Shown here piece after piece: positions 45,716-54,095 of a stretch of DNA of 64,000 bases; position 1 is the stretch's first letter, and each line of letters opens with the position of its first letter. The stretch comes from Marinibacterium profundimaris (GTDB taxonomy: Bacteria; Pseudomonadota; Alphaproteobacteria; Rhodobacterales; Rhodobacteraceae). Location of the stretch: contig NZ_AQQR01000001.1 of the NCBI RefSeq assembly GCF_002210095.1, positions 620,001-684,000 on the forward strand. The letters run 5' to 3'. The notes under the pieces are model-generated. The model did no database searches. It was not told the DNA's origin and was given only the letters and a program-made list of their open reading frames with translations. A program made the translations under genes and the position numbers.

Positions 45716-46642
45716 ATGGAACTTGGACCCTACCTCGTGCTGGCCACGCTCGAAGGCGCGGTGATGGCGGCCGTCCTGGCCCTGACCGCCTGCGGGCTCA
45801 GCCTCGTCTTCGGCGTCATGCGCGTGGTCAACGTGGCACATGGCGAATTCTTCATGCTGGGCGCGGTCTTTGCCTGGTGGATCGCCAGCCATATCGGCGG
45901 CGCCCCGGCCTGGGGGTTCGTCGCCGCGCTGATCCTGGCGCCGCTGATCGTGGGCGCGATCGCCGCGGCCGCCGACATGACCGTGCTGCGCCGCATCGAC
46001 TACGACCCCGAGCGCACCATCGTCGCCACCATCGGCCTGCTCTACATCCTGCAGCAGGCGACACTGATGACCTACGGCCCCGATGCGCGGCCCGTCGAGG
46101 CGCCCTTCAACACCCGCATCGCCATCCCCTGGGTGGAATGGACCGAGGCCGGCTGGGCGCTCTACTGGCCCTGGGGCGTGGCCACGACCTCCTACAAGAT
46201 GTTCGTGATCGCGGCCGCCGTGGCGGTGCTGGCCGGGCTCTGGGGGCTGATGACGCGCACGCGGATCGGGCTCTTGATGCGGGCCACGCAGCTGGACCGC
46301 GACATGGCGCTGGCCTTCGGCATCCCGGTCGAGCGGGTCTATGCGCTGGTCTTCGGACTGGGCGCGGGGCTGGCCGCCCTTGCCGCCGTGCTGATCGTGC
46401 CGATCCAGCAGGCGCATTACCTGATGGGCCACGACCCGCTGCTGCTGTCCTTTATCGTGGTGATCATCGGCGGGCTGGGCTCCCTGCCCGGCACGATCCT
46501 CGCCGCGATCCTGATCGGGCTGACCGACAGCCTGGTGTCGGTGTTCTTCTCGCCCACGCTGGCCAAGATCCTTGCCACGCTTCTGGTGGCCCTGGTGCTG
46601 GTCTTCCGCCCGCAGGGTCTGTTCGGGAGCCGCGCATCATGA
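45716..46642 (+). CDS. Branched-chain-type ABC transporter permease (LivH-like)
   Basis: Inner-membrane permease of 308 aa, about eight helices. GLSLVFGVMRVVNVAHGEFFMLGAVFAWW is the LivH/UrtB N-terminal motif, and VIIGGLGSLPGTILAAILIGLTDSLVSVFFSPTLAKI the C-terminal one. It lies 134 nt after the binding-protein stop, a gap that could allow a separate expression level for that protein. It overlaps the next gene by 4 nt. Confidence 0.93.
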   Translation: MELGPYLVLATLEGAVMAAVLALTACGLSLVFGVMRVVNVAHGEFFMLGAVFAWWIASHIGGAPAWGFVAALILAPLIVGAIAAAADMTVLRRIDYDPERTIVATIGLLYILQQATLMTYGPDARPVEAPFNTRIAIPWVEWTEAGWALYWPWGVATTSYKMFVIAAAVAVLAGLWGLMTRTRIGLLMRATQLDRDMALAFGIPVERVYALVFGLGAGLAALAAVLIVPIQQAHYLMGHDPLLLSFIVVIIGGLGSLPGTILAAILIGLTDSLVSVFFSPTLAKILATLLVALVLVFRPQGLFGSRAS

Positions 46643-47574
46643 GCCGGGTCCTCGCGCTGCATCTCGGCCTCGTGGCCCTTCTGCTGGCGATGCATTTCGT
46701 GCTGCCGGCCTATCACCATGGCAACCTGGCCCGCGTCATGGTGCTGGCCTGCTACGCCATCGGCTTCAACATCCTCTTCGGCTACACCGGGCTGCTCAGC
46801 CTCGGGCACGCGCTGTTCTTCGCCGCCGGCATGTACGGCATGGGGCTGGCGATCACGCAGCTGGGCGCCGCCCCCGCGCCCGCCCTGCTGGCGGGCCTGA
46901 TCGCGGGGCTGGTGGTCGCCGGGATCACCGGGGCGCTGGCGCTGCGGACCGTCGGCGTGGCCTTCATGATCGTGACGCTGATGTTCGCGCAGGCGGGCTA
47001 TCTGACGATCCTCTATTTCGGCGACATCACCCATGGCGACGAGGGCTTCGTCATCCAGCCCGCGCAGCGCGTCCTGTGGGGGCTGGACCTGTCGGACCCC
47101 TCGTGGCGCTACCTGGCGGCCTGGGCGCTGTTCTCCGCCTGCCTGATCGCCTCGCTGGCGCTGGTGCGCCATCCGTTCGGCCGCACCCTGACGGCCATCC
47201 GCGAAAACGAGGAGCGTGCGCGCCTTCTGGGCTATGACGTGGCCCTGCGCAAATGGGTCGCGGTGGTGATCTCGGGCGGGATCTCGGCGCTGAGCGGGGC
47301 GGCTTACGGGCTGCTTTTCGGCTATGCGGGGGCGAGCTTTGCCTCGGTGCAATATTCGATCTTCCCGCTGCTCTGGGTGCTGCTGGGCGGGGCCGGCACG
47401 GTGCTGGGGCCCTTCATCGGCACGCTCTTCATGTTCTACCTGATCGACCTGACCAGCGGCATCACCACCGCCTACATGCTGCTGGCCGGCGTGGTGCTGG
47501 TGCTGCTGACGCTGTTCGCGCCTCAGGGGCTGGTGGGCGAAGTACGGCGCCGCGGCTGGGGATGGCTGCCATGA
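46639..47574 (+). CDS. Branched-chain-type ABC transporter permease (LivM-like)
   Basis: Second permease, 311 aa. VMVLACYAIGFNILFGYTGLLSLGHALFFAAGMYGMG is the LivM/UrtC hallmark, and GRTLTAIRENEERARLLGYDVALRKWVAVVISGGISALSGAAYGLLFG the conserved loop. It overlaps both neighbours by 4 nt. Confidence 0.94.
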   Translation: MSRVLALHLGLVALLLAMHFVLPAYHHGNLARVMVLACYAIGFNILFGYTGLLSLGHALFFAAGMYGMGLAITQLGAAPAPALLAGLIAGLVVAGITGALALRTVGVAFMIVTLMFAQAGYLTILYFGDITHGDEGFVIQPAQRVLWGLDLSDPSWRYLAAWALFSACLIASLALVRHPFGRTLTAIRENEERARLLGYDVALRKWVAVVISGGISALSGAAYGLLFGYAGASFASVQYSIFPLLWVLLGGAGTVLGPFIGTLFMFYLIDLTSGITTAYMLLAGVVLVLLTLFAPQGLVGEVRRRGWGWLP

Positions 47575-48272
47575 GCGCGATCCTGCAGACCTCCGGCCTG
47601 ACCCGCCGCTTTCACGGGCTGACCGCCGTGGACGCGGTCGATTTCACGCTGGAGCGCGGCGAGGTGCGCGCGCTGATCGGGCCGAACGGCGCGGGCAAGA
47701 CCACCTTCGTCTCGCTGCTCTGCGGCCGCATCCCGCCCAGCTCGGGCAGCGTCCGCTTCGACGGCGCCGACATCACCGCCCTGCCCGCGCACCGGCGCAT
47801 CCGGCTGGGCATGGCCTACACGTTCCAGATCACCTCGATCTTTTCGGGCCTGCCGGTTGCCGAGAATCTCTCGCTCGCCGCCCGTGGCCGGGACGTCTCG
47901 CTCTCGGCGGCGCTGGAGCGCGTGGGCCTGCCCGAGCGCGAAGAGACGCTGGCCGGCGATCTGTCCTACGGCCACCAGCGCCTGCTGGAGATCGCCATGG
48001 GCCTGGTGCAATCGCCCCGCCTGCTGATCCTGGACGAGCCGACCCAGGGCCTGTCCGACGCCGAGATCGCCCGCTTCAAGGCGCTGATCCGCGATCTGGC
48101 CGGAGAGACCACGATCCTGCTGATCGAACACAACATGTCCGTCGTGATGGAGACCGCCGACCGCGTCACCGTGCTGAACTTCGGCCAGGTGCTGGCCGAG
48201 GGCACGCCGGCCGAGATCCACGCCAATGCCGATGTCCAGGCCGCCTATCTGGGCACCGGGGGGGCCGCCTGA
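47571..48272 (+). CDS. Branched-chain-type ABC transporter ATPase (LivG-like)
   Basis: ATPase of 233 aa. Walker A is GPNGAGKTTFVSLL and Walker [14 protein letters not shown]. The position of the ABC signature reads DLSYGHQRLLEIAMGL, the LivG/UrtD variant. EHNMSVVMETADRVTVLNFGQVLAEGTPAEI is the typical end. It overlaps LivM by 4 nt and shares a base with the LivF start. Confidence 0.94.
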   Translation: MSAILQTSGLTRRFHGLTAVDAVDFTLERGEVRALIGPNGAGKTTFVSLLCGRIPPSSGSVRFDGADITALPAHRRIRLGMAYTFQITSIFSGLPVAENLSLAARGRDVSLSAALERVGLPEREETLAGDLSYGHQRLLEIAMGLVQSPRLLILDEPTQGLSDAEIARFKALIRDLAGETTILLIEHNMSVVMETADRVTVLNFGQVLAEGTPAEIHANADVQAAYLGTGGAA

Positions 48273-48967
48273 TGCTGGAGCTTGACCAGATCGACACCGG
48301 CTACGGCCGCGCGCAGGTGCTGCGCGGCTTCTCGCTGCGCGTCGAGCCGGGCGAGATCCTGTGCCTCTTCGGCCGCAACGGCGCCGGCAAGACCACGGTG
48401 ATGAAGGCGATCATGGGCCTCCTGCCGCTCTGGTCCGGCGAGGTCACGGTCGATGGCACGCCCACAGGACGCCTGCCCGCGCACAAGGTGCCGCTGCAGG
48501 GCGTGGGCTATGTGCCCCAGGGGCGGCGGTTGTTTTCCGAACTGACGGTGGCCCAGAACATCGAGATCGGACTGCGCGCGCGGGGCTCGGGGCCGGAGGT
48601 CGAGGAGGAGGTGCTGGCACTTTTCCCCCGCCTGCGCGAACGCTATCGCCAGCGGGCCGAAACACTGTCGGGCGGGGAACAGCAGATGCTGGCCACGGCC
48701 CGCGCGCTGTGCCTGCGGCCCAAGGTGCTGCTGCTGGACGAGCCGACCGAGGGGCTGCAGCCCTCGATGATCGAGGCGATCCGCCAGGTGATCACGGCGA
48801 TGCGCGACCGGGGTGTCGCGGTGCTGCTGGTGGAACAGCGGGTCGATGCGGTCCTGACCGTGGCCGACCGCGTGGCCTTCATCGAGAACGGCCGCAACGG
48901 AGAGGTCATGTCGGCGCAGGCCCTGCGCACCGATCATGCCATCGTGGAACGCTACATCGGGGTCTGA
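48272..48967 (+). CDS. Branched-chain-type ABC transporter ATPase (LivF-like)
   Basis: ATPase of 231 aa. Walker A GRNGAGKTTVMKAIMG, signature LSGGEQQMLATARAL, Walker B VLLLDEPTEGLQPSM, and VGYVPQGRRLFSELTV, a LivF/UrtE hallmark. TGATG coupling with LivG. It ends the five-gene importer set; the PaaA/PaaC-like gene starts 132 bp later on the same strand. Confidence 0.94.
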   Translation: MLELDQIDTGYGRAQVLRGFSLRVEPGEILCLFGRNGAGKTTVMKAIMGLLPLWSGEVTVDGTPTGRLPAHKVPLQGVGYVPQGRRLFSELTVAQNIEIGLRARGSGPEVEEEVLALFPRLRERYRQRAETLSGGEQQMLATARALCLRPKVLLLDEPTEGLQPSMIEAIRQVITAMRDRGVAVLLVEQRVDAVLTVADRVAFIENGRNGEVMSAQALRTDHAIVERYIGV

Positions 48968-49099
48968 TCGCCCCGCGGCCTGCCCGCCGGACCCGTCCCG
49001 GTTAAGCGATTGATAAGACATCCCCTCCTATCCTGCCGGCCACGGCCGGGCCCGCGCGCGGCCGGGCAGCGGCAAACGCCACGGGGGATCCGGCAAGGG

Positions 49100-49867
49100 A
49101 TGAAGGACGACAGGCAGTTCGAAGAGCATGTCGCCGGGGGCGGCACGCTGGACAGCCCGGTGCACATGCCGCAGGACTGCCGCGAGGAGCTGGTGAAGCT
49201 CATGACCGGCTTCGCCGACAGCCAGCTTGCCGCGGCCGCCGGCCTCGCCCGGGTGCTGAACGAAGGGCCCAGCCTGCGCGAACGCATGGCGCTGGCCAGG
49301 ATCGTCTATGAAAAGATCCAGATCGCCGAAACCGTGCTGGAGATCGCCTCCACCTTCGGCGCCGACATCTCGCGCTATGCCGCATATCACGCCTGGGACT
49401 CCCGCGTGGACCGCGACGCGGACCTGCCCCCGGCCCGGAGAGAGGGCGACCGCAGGCTGGCGGTCTTCCACTTCCCGATCGCGAACTGGACCGACGGTCT
49501 GGTGATGCACCACCTGATGAGCCAGGTCACGCTGGTCCAACTCGAGGAATACGCCCATGTCTGCTATGAGCCGCTGGGCACGGCGCTGCGCGGGCTGATC
49601 CCGGTCGAGACCCGCCATGCCATGCTCGCCCGCGAAGGTATCGCCCATGAACTGGCGCGCGGGCATCGCGACATGGTGCAGGCCGCGCTGGACTACTGGT
49701 GGCCGAAGGCAGGCGCCAGTTTCGGCGCCCGGCGCTCGGCAAAGTACCGCGAGCTGCGCCGCATGGGCCTGCGCCGCCGCCCGAACGAGACTCTCCTGAA
49801 GGACTGGACCACGCTGATGCGCGCCTACCTGGACCGCATGCATCTCGACCCTCCGATGAGCGTCTGA
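49100..49867 (+). CDS. Ferritin-like protein of the PaaA/PaaC (phenylacetate oxygenase) type
   Basis: 255-aa, mostly helical protein resembling the ferritin-like subunits of phenylacetyl-CoA epoxidase: VKLMTGFADSQLAAAAGLARVLNEGPSLRERMALARIVYEKIQIAETVLEIAS, then VFHFPIANWTDGLVMHHLMSQVTLVQLEEYAHVCYEPLGTAL and AREGIAHELARGH. The ExxH iron pairs are not clean: the first reads EKIQ (71-74) and the last has Glu179 and His183 at one residue's offset. A di-iron oxygenase is possible but catalysis is unproven. No paaB, paaC, paaE or CoA ligase lies nearby. ATG 49100 follows AAGGG. Confidence 0.7.
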   Translation: MKDDRQFEEHVAGGGTLDSPVHMPQDCREELVKLMTGFADSQLAAAAGLARVLNEGPSLRERMALARIVYEKIQIAETVLEIASTFGADISRYAAYHAWDSRVDRDADLPPARREGDRRLAVFHFPIANWTDGLVMHHLMSQVTLVQLEEYAHVCYEPLGTALRGLIPVETRHAMLAREGIAHELARGHRDMVQAALDYWWPKAGASFGARRSAKYRELRRMGLRRRPNETLLKDWTTLMRAYLDRMHLDPPMSV

Positions 49868-49996
49868 GGCGCGTGCCCCGGCGCCCCGCCGCCGCGCCGG
49901 GACCGGAGAATGGGATTGTCTCGACACCCCCTCGAAGGCATGGTCTGCCTGACCGCGCGGCCCGGACCGCGCCACGAGGAGCAAGGACACAGAGAC

Positions 49997-51652
49997 ATGC
50001 AGCGCCACGGCGGACAACTTCTGGTCGAGAGCCTGGTCGCTCTCGGCGCGACTAAAAGCTTCGGGATCCCGGGAGAGAGCTACCTCGCCGTGCTCGACGC
50101 GCTGCATGACAGCGCCGGGGCGCTGGATTTCGTGCTCTGCCGGAACGAAGGCGGCGCCGCCTTCGCCGCGGCCGCCTGGGGCAAGCTGACCGGATCGCCC
50201 GGGATCTGCTTCGTCACCCGCGGCCCGGGCGCCACCAATGCCTCGATCGGGATCCACACCGCGATGCAGGACAGCGCGCCGATGCTGGTCTTCGTGGGCC
50301 AGGTCGGCACCGACATGCGCGAGCGCGAGGCCTTCCAGGAGGTCAATTACCGCGCGGTCTTTGGCACCATGGCCAAGTGGGCGACCGAGATCGACGATGT
50401 CGGGCGCATCCCCGAGATCCTCGCCCGCGCCTGGACCACGGCCACCACCGGCCGCCCCGGCCCGGTGGTCATCGCCCTGCCCGAGGACATGCTGACCAGC
50501 CTCACCGACACCGCGCCGCTGACCGGGCCCGCCGAGATCTCGGAACCCGCGCCCGATGCCGCGGCGGTGGACAAGGCGCTCACGCTGCTTTCGGCCGCGG
50601 ACCGGCCGGTGGTGCTTGTCGGCGGCTGCAACTGGCAGGCCGATGCGCGGGCTGCGCTGAAAGACTTCGCCGAAAGCTCGGACATCCCCGTGGTCGCCGC
50701 CTTCCGCTACCAGGACCAGTTCGACAACCTCTCGCCGGTCTATGCCGGCGAGGCCGGTGTCGGCATGCCGCCCAACGTCCGCAAGCTGCTGGAAGACGCC
50801 GATGTGGTGCTGGCGATCAACGTCCGCTTTGGCGAGATGACGACCGGCGCCTACGAGATCTTCGAGGTGCCGGTGCCACGCCAGACCATCGTGCATGTCC
50901 ATGGCTCGGACCGCGAGATCGGCAAGATCTACCAGCCGCGCCTGGGCATCCAGGCCGGCCCCAACGCCTTCGTGCGCGCGCTGCGCCCGGTGACGGGCGA
51001 CTGGTCCGGCTGGACCCGCGCGGCGCGGGCGGCGTTCCTCGCCTCGCTCGAGGCGCCGGACCAGCCGTCGCCGGTGGACATGGTCAAGGTCTCGGCCCAC
51101 CTGCGCGACGTGCTGCCCGAGGATGTGATCGTGACCAACGGCGCGGGGAATTTCGCGATCTGGCCCAACAAGTTCCTGACCTACGGCCCCGATGCCCGGC
51201 TGCTGGCGCCGCAATCGGGAGCCATGGGCTACGGCCTTCCGGCGGCGGTGGCGGCCAAGGTCGCCTGCCCCGACCGCATGGTGCTGTGCTTTGCCGGCGA
51301 CGGGGATTTCCAGATGACCTGCAACGAGCTTGGCACCGCGATGCAGGCCGGCGCCCAGCCGATCGTGCTGATCCTGAACAACGGCACCTACGGGACGATC
51401 CGGGCGCACCAGGAAAACCACTACCCGGCGCGCGTCTCGGGGACCGATATCGTCAACCCGGACTTCGTGGCGCTGGCGAAGGCCTACGGGTTCCACGCCG
51501 AAAAGGTCGAGCGGACCGAGGAGTTCGCCGCCGCCTTCGACCGCGCCGCGGCGAGCGGGACCGGGGCCGTGCTGGAGCTGAACGTCTCGGCCGAGGCGAT
51601 CACGCCGCGGCGGACGCTCAGCCAGATGCGGGAGGCGGCGCTGGCGAAATAG
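49997..51652 (+). CDS. Thiamine-diphosphate-dependent enzyme (acetolactate synthase-like)
   Basis: Three-domain ThDP enzyme of 551 aa. The activating Glu is in VLCRNEGGAAFAAAAWGKLTG, the FAD/middle domain region follows, and the ThDP motif is FAGDGDFQMTCNELGTAMQAGAQPIVLILNN. It resembles IlvB-family proteins of unassigned substrate (synthases, decarboxylases, oxalyl- or glyoxylate-type carboligases). No small regulatory IlvN-type subunit is adjacent, which argues against biosynthetic acetolactate synthase. It lies 129 bp after the PaaA/PaaC-like gene on the same strand and may use its product. Confidence 0.85.
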   Translation: MQRHGGQLLVESLVALGATKSFGIPGESYLAVLDALHDSAGALDFVLCRNEGGAAFAAAAWGKLTGSPGICFVTRGPGATNASIGIHTAMQDSAPMLVFVGQVGTDMREREAFQEVNYRAVFGTMAKWATEIDDVGRIPEILARAWTTATTGRPGPVVIALPEDMLTSLTDTAPLTGPAEISEPAPDAAAVDKALTLLSAADRPVVLVGGCNWQADARAALKDFAESSDIPVVAAFRYQDQFDNLSPVYAGEAGVGMPPNVRKLLEDADVVLAINVRFGEMTTGAYEIFEVPVPRQTIVHVHGSDREIGKIYQPRLGIQAGPNAFVRALRPVTGDWSGWTRAARAAFLASLEAPDQPSPVDMVKVSAHLRDVLPEDVIVTNGAGNFAIWPNKFLTYGPDARLLAPQSGAMGYGLPAAVAAKVACPDRMVLCFAGDGDFQMTCNELGTAMQAGAQPIVLILNNGTYGTIRAHQENHYPARVSGTDIVNPDFVALAKAYGFHAEKVERTEEFAAAFDRAAASGTGAVLELNVSAEAITPRRTLSQMREAALAK

Positions 51653-51687
51653 GCGTCTGATCCTGGCTCTGGCGGCCGGGGTCGGAT

Positions 51688-51710
51688 GAGGTATTTGGGC
51701 AAAGATGAAG
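51688..51710 (+). repeat. Intergenic repeat core (copy B)
   Basis: GAGGTATTTGGGCAAAGATG followed by AAG and then CAGGGGG, 36 bp after the ThDP-enzyme stop. It is the best match to the consensus of the five copies in the window. Confidence 0.7.
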
Positions 51711-51725
51711 CAGGGGGTCGCGCCG

Positions 51726-51743
51726 TGTCCCACGCGTGGGACA
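51726..51743. repeat. 18-bp palindrome, second copy
   Basis: TGTCCCACGCGTGGGACA repeats the palindrome at 4692-4711, lacking only the outermost pair. Downstream similarity continues (GGTTGCAACGGCGAATTAAC region), so the element is longer than the palindrome. Confidence 0.75.
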
Positions 51744-51820
51744 TGTATCCACCCTTTTGAAATCAAGTGGTTGCAACGGCGAATTAACGAACCCGCAACG
51801 ATTTGCAGAGCCGCGCCCCT

Positions 51821-51845
51821 GCTTCTTCTTGGGAGAAATACTCCG
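51821..51845 (-). repeat. Intergenic repeat core (copy E)
   Basis: On the minus strand GGAGTATTTCTCCCAAGAAG followed by AAGCAGGGG. It faces copy B across the palindrome, giving a roughly mirror-symmetric arrangement. Confidence 0.65.
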
Positions 51846-52022
51846 GAAATCCCCTGCCCGCCCACGCGACGGCAGCAGCAGGGCGCCCCCCACAACCAGC
51901 CGGTCCTGGCCGTGACGAAAGCGGCCGGGCGCGGTCAGCGGCGCGGCGATGCTCCCTTTGCCCGCCTTGTGGCAGCGGTGCAGAGCGGCTAAGGCGGCGC
52001 GGGAGCATCCGGGGAGACGACC

Positions 52023-53186
52023 ATGATATTTGCCGACAGCCTGACGCGGCTTGGAACGGAATCCGCCTTTGTCGTGCTGGCACGGGCGCAAAAGCTGGCG
52101 GCCCAAGGGCGCGATATCATCAACCTCGGGATCGGTCAGCCGGACTTTCGCACGCCACAGCATATCGTCGAGGCCGGGATCCGCGCGCTGCAGGACGGGC
52201 ATCACGGCTACACCCCCGCCAACGGGCTGCCGGTGCTGCGCGAGGCGGTGGCCGCCGACCTCGAGGCGCGGCACGGCACGAAGGTGGATCCGGACCATGT
52301 CGTGGTGGTCCCGGGCGGCAAGCCCACGATGTTCTTTGCCGTGCTGATGTTCGGCCAGCCGGGGGACGAGATCATCTGCCCCAACCCGGGTTTCCCGATC
52401 TACGACAGCGTGATCCGCTATTCCGGCGCGACCCCGGTGCCGATGGCGCTGGAAGAATCCAACGGCTTTGCCTTCTCGGCCGAGGCGGTGCTGGCCCAGA
52501 TCACCGGGCGCACGCGGCTGATCATCATCAATTCGCCCGCCAACCCCACGGGGGGCGTGACCCCGAAGGAAGAAATCGACAGGCTGGTCGCCGGGCTGGC
52601 CGACTGGCCCGACGTGGCGATCCTCTCGGACGAGATCTATTCGCGGATGCTGTACGACGGGCGCGAGCACGTCAGCCTGCTGCAATACCCCGAGATCCGC
52701 GACCGGCTGATCATGCTGGACGGCTGGTCCAAGACCTATGCCATGACCGGCTGGCGGCTGGGCTATGCGGTCTGGCCCGAGGCGGCGGTGGACCATGTCA
52801 CGCGGCTGTGCATCAACGACCATTCCTGCGTGAACGCCGCGGCGCAATATGCCGGGCTGGCCGCGTTGCAGGGGCCGCAGGACGCGGTGGACGAGATGAT
52901 GGAGGCCTTCGACGCGCGCCGGAAAGTGATCGTCGCGGCGCTGAACGGCTTGCCCGGGGTCCGCTGCACGGATCCGGCCGGGGCGTTTTACGCCTTTCCC
53001 AACATCTCGGGCACCGGGCTGAACGCGGCGCAGGCGCAGGATCTCTTTCTCGACAAGGCCGGGGTAGCGACGATTGCCGGGACCGCCTTCGGCACGTGGG
53101 GCGAAGGCTACGTGCGGTTCTCCTACGCCAATTCGACGGAGAATATCGAGAGGGCGATCGAGCGGATCGCGGGCGTGCTGAGCTAG
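52023..53186 (+). CDS. Class I/II pyridoxal-phosphate aminotransferase
   Basis: Fold-type I aminotransferase of 387 aa, AspC/AatA-like. Motifs: INLGIGQPDFRTPQHIVEAG, PANPTGGVTPKEEI, the aspartate/tyrosine that hold PLP in AILSDEIYSRMLYDG, and the Schiff-base Lys in GWSKTYAMTGWRLGYAVW. The substrate is not predictable from these. GGGGAGACGACC precedes the ATG. It is separated from the ThDP gene by the repeat region and is convergent with an SDR gene. Confidence 0.92.
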   Translation: MIFADSLTRLGTESAFVVLARAQKLAAQGRDIINLGIGQPDFRTPQHIVEAGIRALQDGHHGYTPANGLPVLREAVAADLEARHGTKVDPDHVVVVPGGKPTMFFAVLMFGQPGDEIICPNPGFPIYDSVIRYSGATPVPMALEESNGFAFSAEAVLAQITGRTRLIIINSPANPTGGVTPKEEIDRLVAGLADWPDVAILSDEIYSRMLYDGREHVSLLQYPEIRDRLIMLDGWSKTYAMTGWRLGYAVWPEAAVDHVTRLCINDHSCVNAAAQYAGLAALQGPQDAVDEMMEAFDARRKVIVAALNGLPGVRCTDPAGAFYAFPNISGTGLNAAQAQDLFLDKAGVATIAGTAFGTWGEGYVRFSYANSTENIERAIERIAGVLS

Positions 53187-53303
53187 GGCAACGAGGCGTG
53201 GGCTGCCTGGGTCATACCGGGACGCCGGTCATGCGGCGCAGGACGTGAGACAAGCGCGCAACGGGGCACGCCGCGGCGCCGACCCTGCCGCAAGCCCTAG
53301 GGC

Positions 53304-54038
53304 TCAGCCGTAATCGGGCCAGGGCGCGCGGGAGAAGACGCCGCCGTCGACCATCAGGGTCTGGCCGGTGATGAACCCGGCGCGATCGGAGGCCAGGAAG
53401 ATCACCGCCTCGGCCACGTCCTCGGGCAGGCCGATACGGCGCAGCGGCGTGATCTCGGCCCATTTGCCGGCATAGTCCGGGGTTTCGGAGCGGGTGCGGT
53501 CGGTTTCGATGGCGCCGGGGGCGACGCAGTTGACGCGGATGCCATGGGGCCCGAGTTCAAGCGCGGCGGAGCGGGTGAACTGTTCGATCCCGCCTTTCGA
53601 GGCGCCGTAATCCACCAGCTTCGGGAAGGCGAGCCGGTTGCAGCCCGAGCCGATGTTGATCACCGCGCCTTGGCGCCCCGCCGCGATCATGTGGCGCGCA
53701 CCGATGCGGGTGTTCAGAAAGGTGCCGCGCAGGTTGGTGGCGATGACCTCGTCCCAGTCCTTGGCCGACAGGTCCATCAGCGGCGCCCAGGTCTGCCGGC
53801 CGGCATTGTTGACCACGACCGACGGCGTGCGGCCGTAGGTCTCGCGCAGGTTGGTGAAAAGCGTTTCGACCTGGGCCTCGTCGGCGGCGTCGCAGGTGAA
53901 CACCCCGATGCCGTCGTCGCCCGGCGCCTCGGCCCCGGGCGGCACGGTCACCGCCACCTCATAGCCTTCGCGGCGCAGGGATCTGGCGATCTCGCGTCCG
54001 ATGCCGGACCCGCCGCCTGTCACGATTGCCAATGTCAT
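53304..54038 (-). CDS. SDR family oxidoreductase
   Basis: Short-chain dehydrogenase of 244 aa: cofactor motif TGGGSGIGREIA, NNAGRQTW, and the catalytic Tyr/Lys in VDYGASKGGIEQF with Ser in NIGSGCNRL. The end ITGQTLMVDGGVFSRAPWPDYG is typical of glucose-dehydrogenase-like members. It lies 57 bp downstream of the LysR gene on the same strand; with the sugar cluster across the promoter, a sugar or sugar-acid dehydrogenase is a reasonable guess. Confidence 0.88.
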   Translation of the reverse strand: MTLAIVTGGGSGIGREIARSLRREGYEVAVTVPPGAEAPGDDGIGVFTCDAADEAQVETLFTNLRETYGRTPSVVVNNAGRQTWAPLMDLSAKDWDEVIATNLRGTFLNTRIGARHMIAAGRQGAVINIGSGCNRLAFPKLVDYGASKGGIEQFTRSAALELGPHGIRVNCVAPGAIETDRTRSETPDYAGKWAEITPLRRIGLPEDVAEAVIFLASDRAGFITGQTLMVDGGVFSRAPWPDYG

Positions 54039-54095
54039 GATGTCACCTCCCCTTTCCTCGCTAACACAGCGCCAGAGGAGCTACAATCGGATCGA

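Larger units (their letters stand above)
51653..52022. other. Repeat-rich intergenic region without genes
   Basis: 370 bp between the ThDP-enzyme and aminotransferase genes. It contains two GTATTT cores in opposite orientation (51688-51710 plus, 51821-51845 minus) flanking the CCCACGCGTGGG palindrome (51726-51743). GGGGAGACGACC just before the aminotransferase ATG supplies its ribosome binding site. Confidence 0.72.

Noticed and set aside
49997-51652. Biosynthetic acetolactate synthase (ilvB)
   Set aside because: No small regulatory subunit follows, and the context is an importer and oxygenase-like gene rather than branched-chain amino acid synthesis.
49028-51895. A 955-codon minus-strand open frame across the PaaA/PaaC-like and ThDP genes
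   Set aside because: Same low-complexity His/Gly/Arg/Val composition, no start signal, and it runs antisense through well-supported genes.
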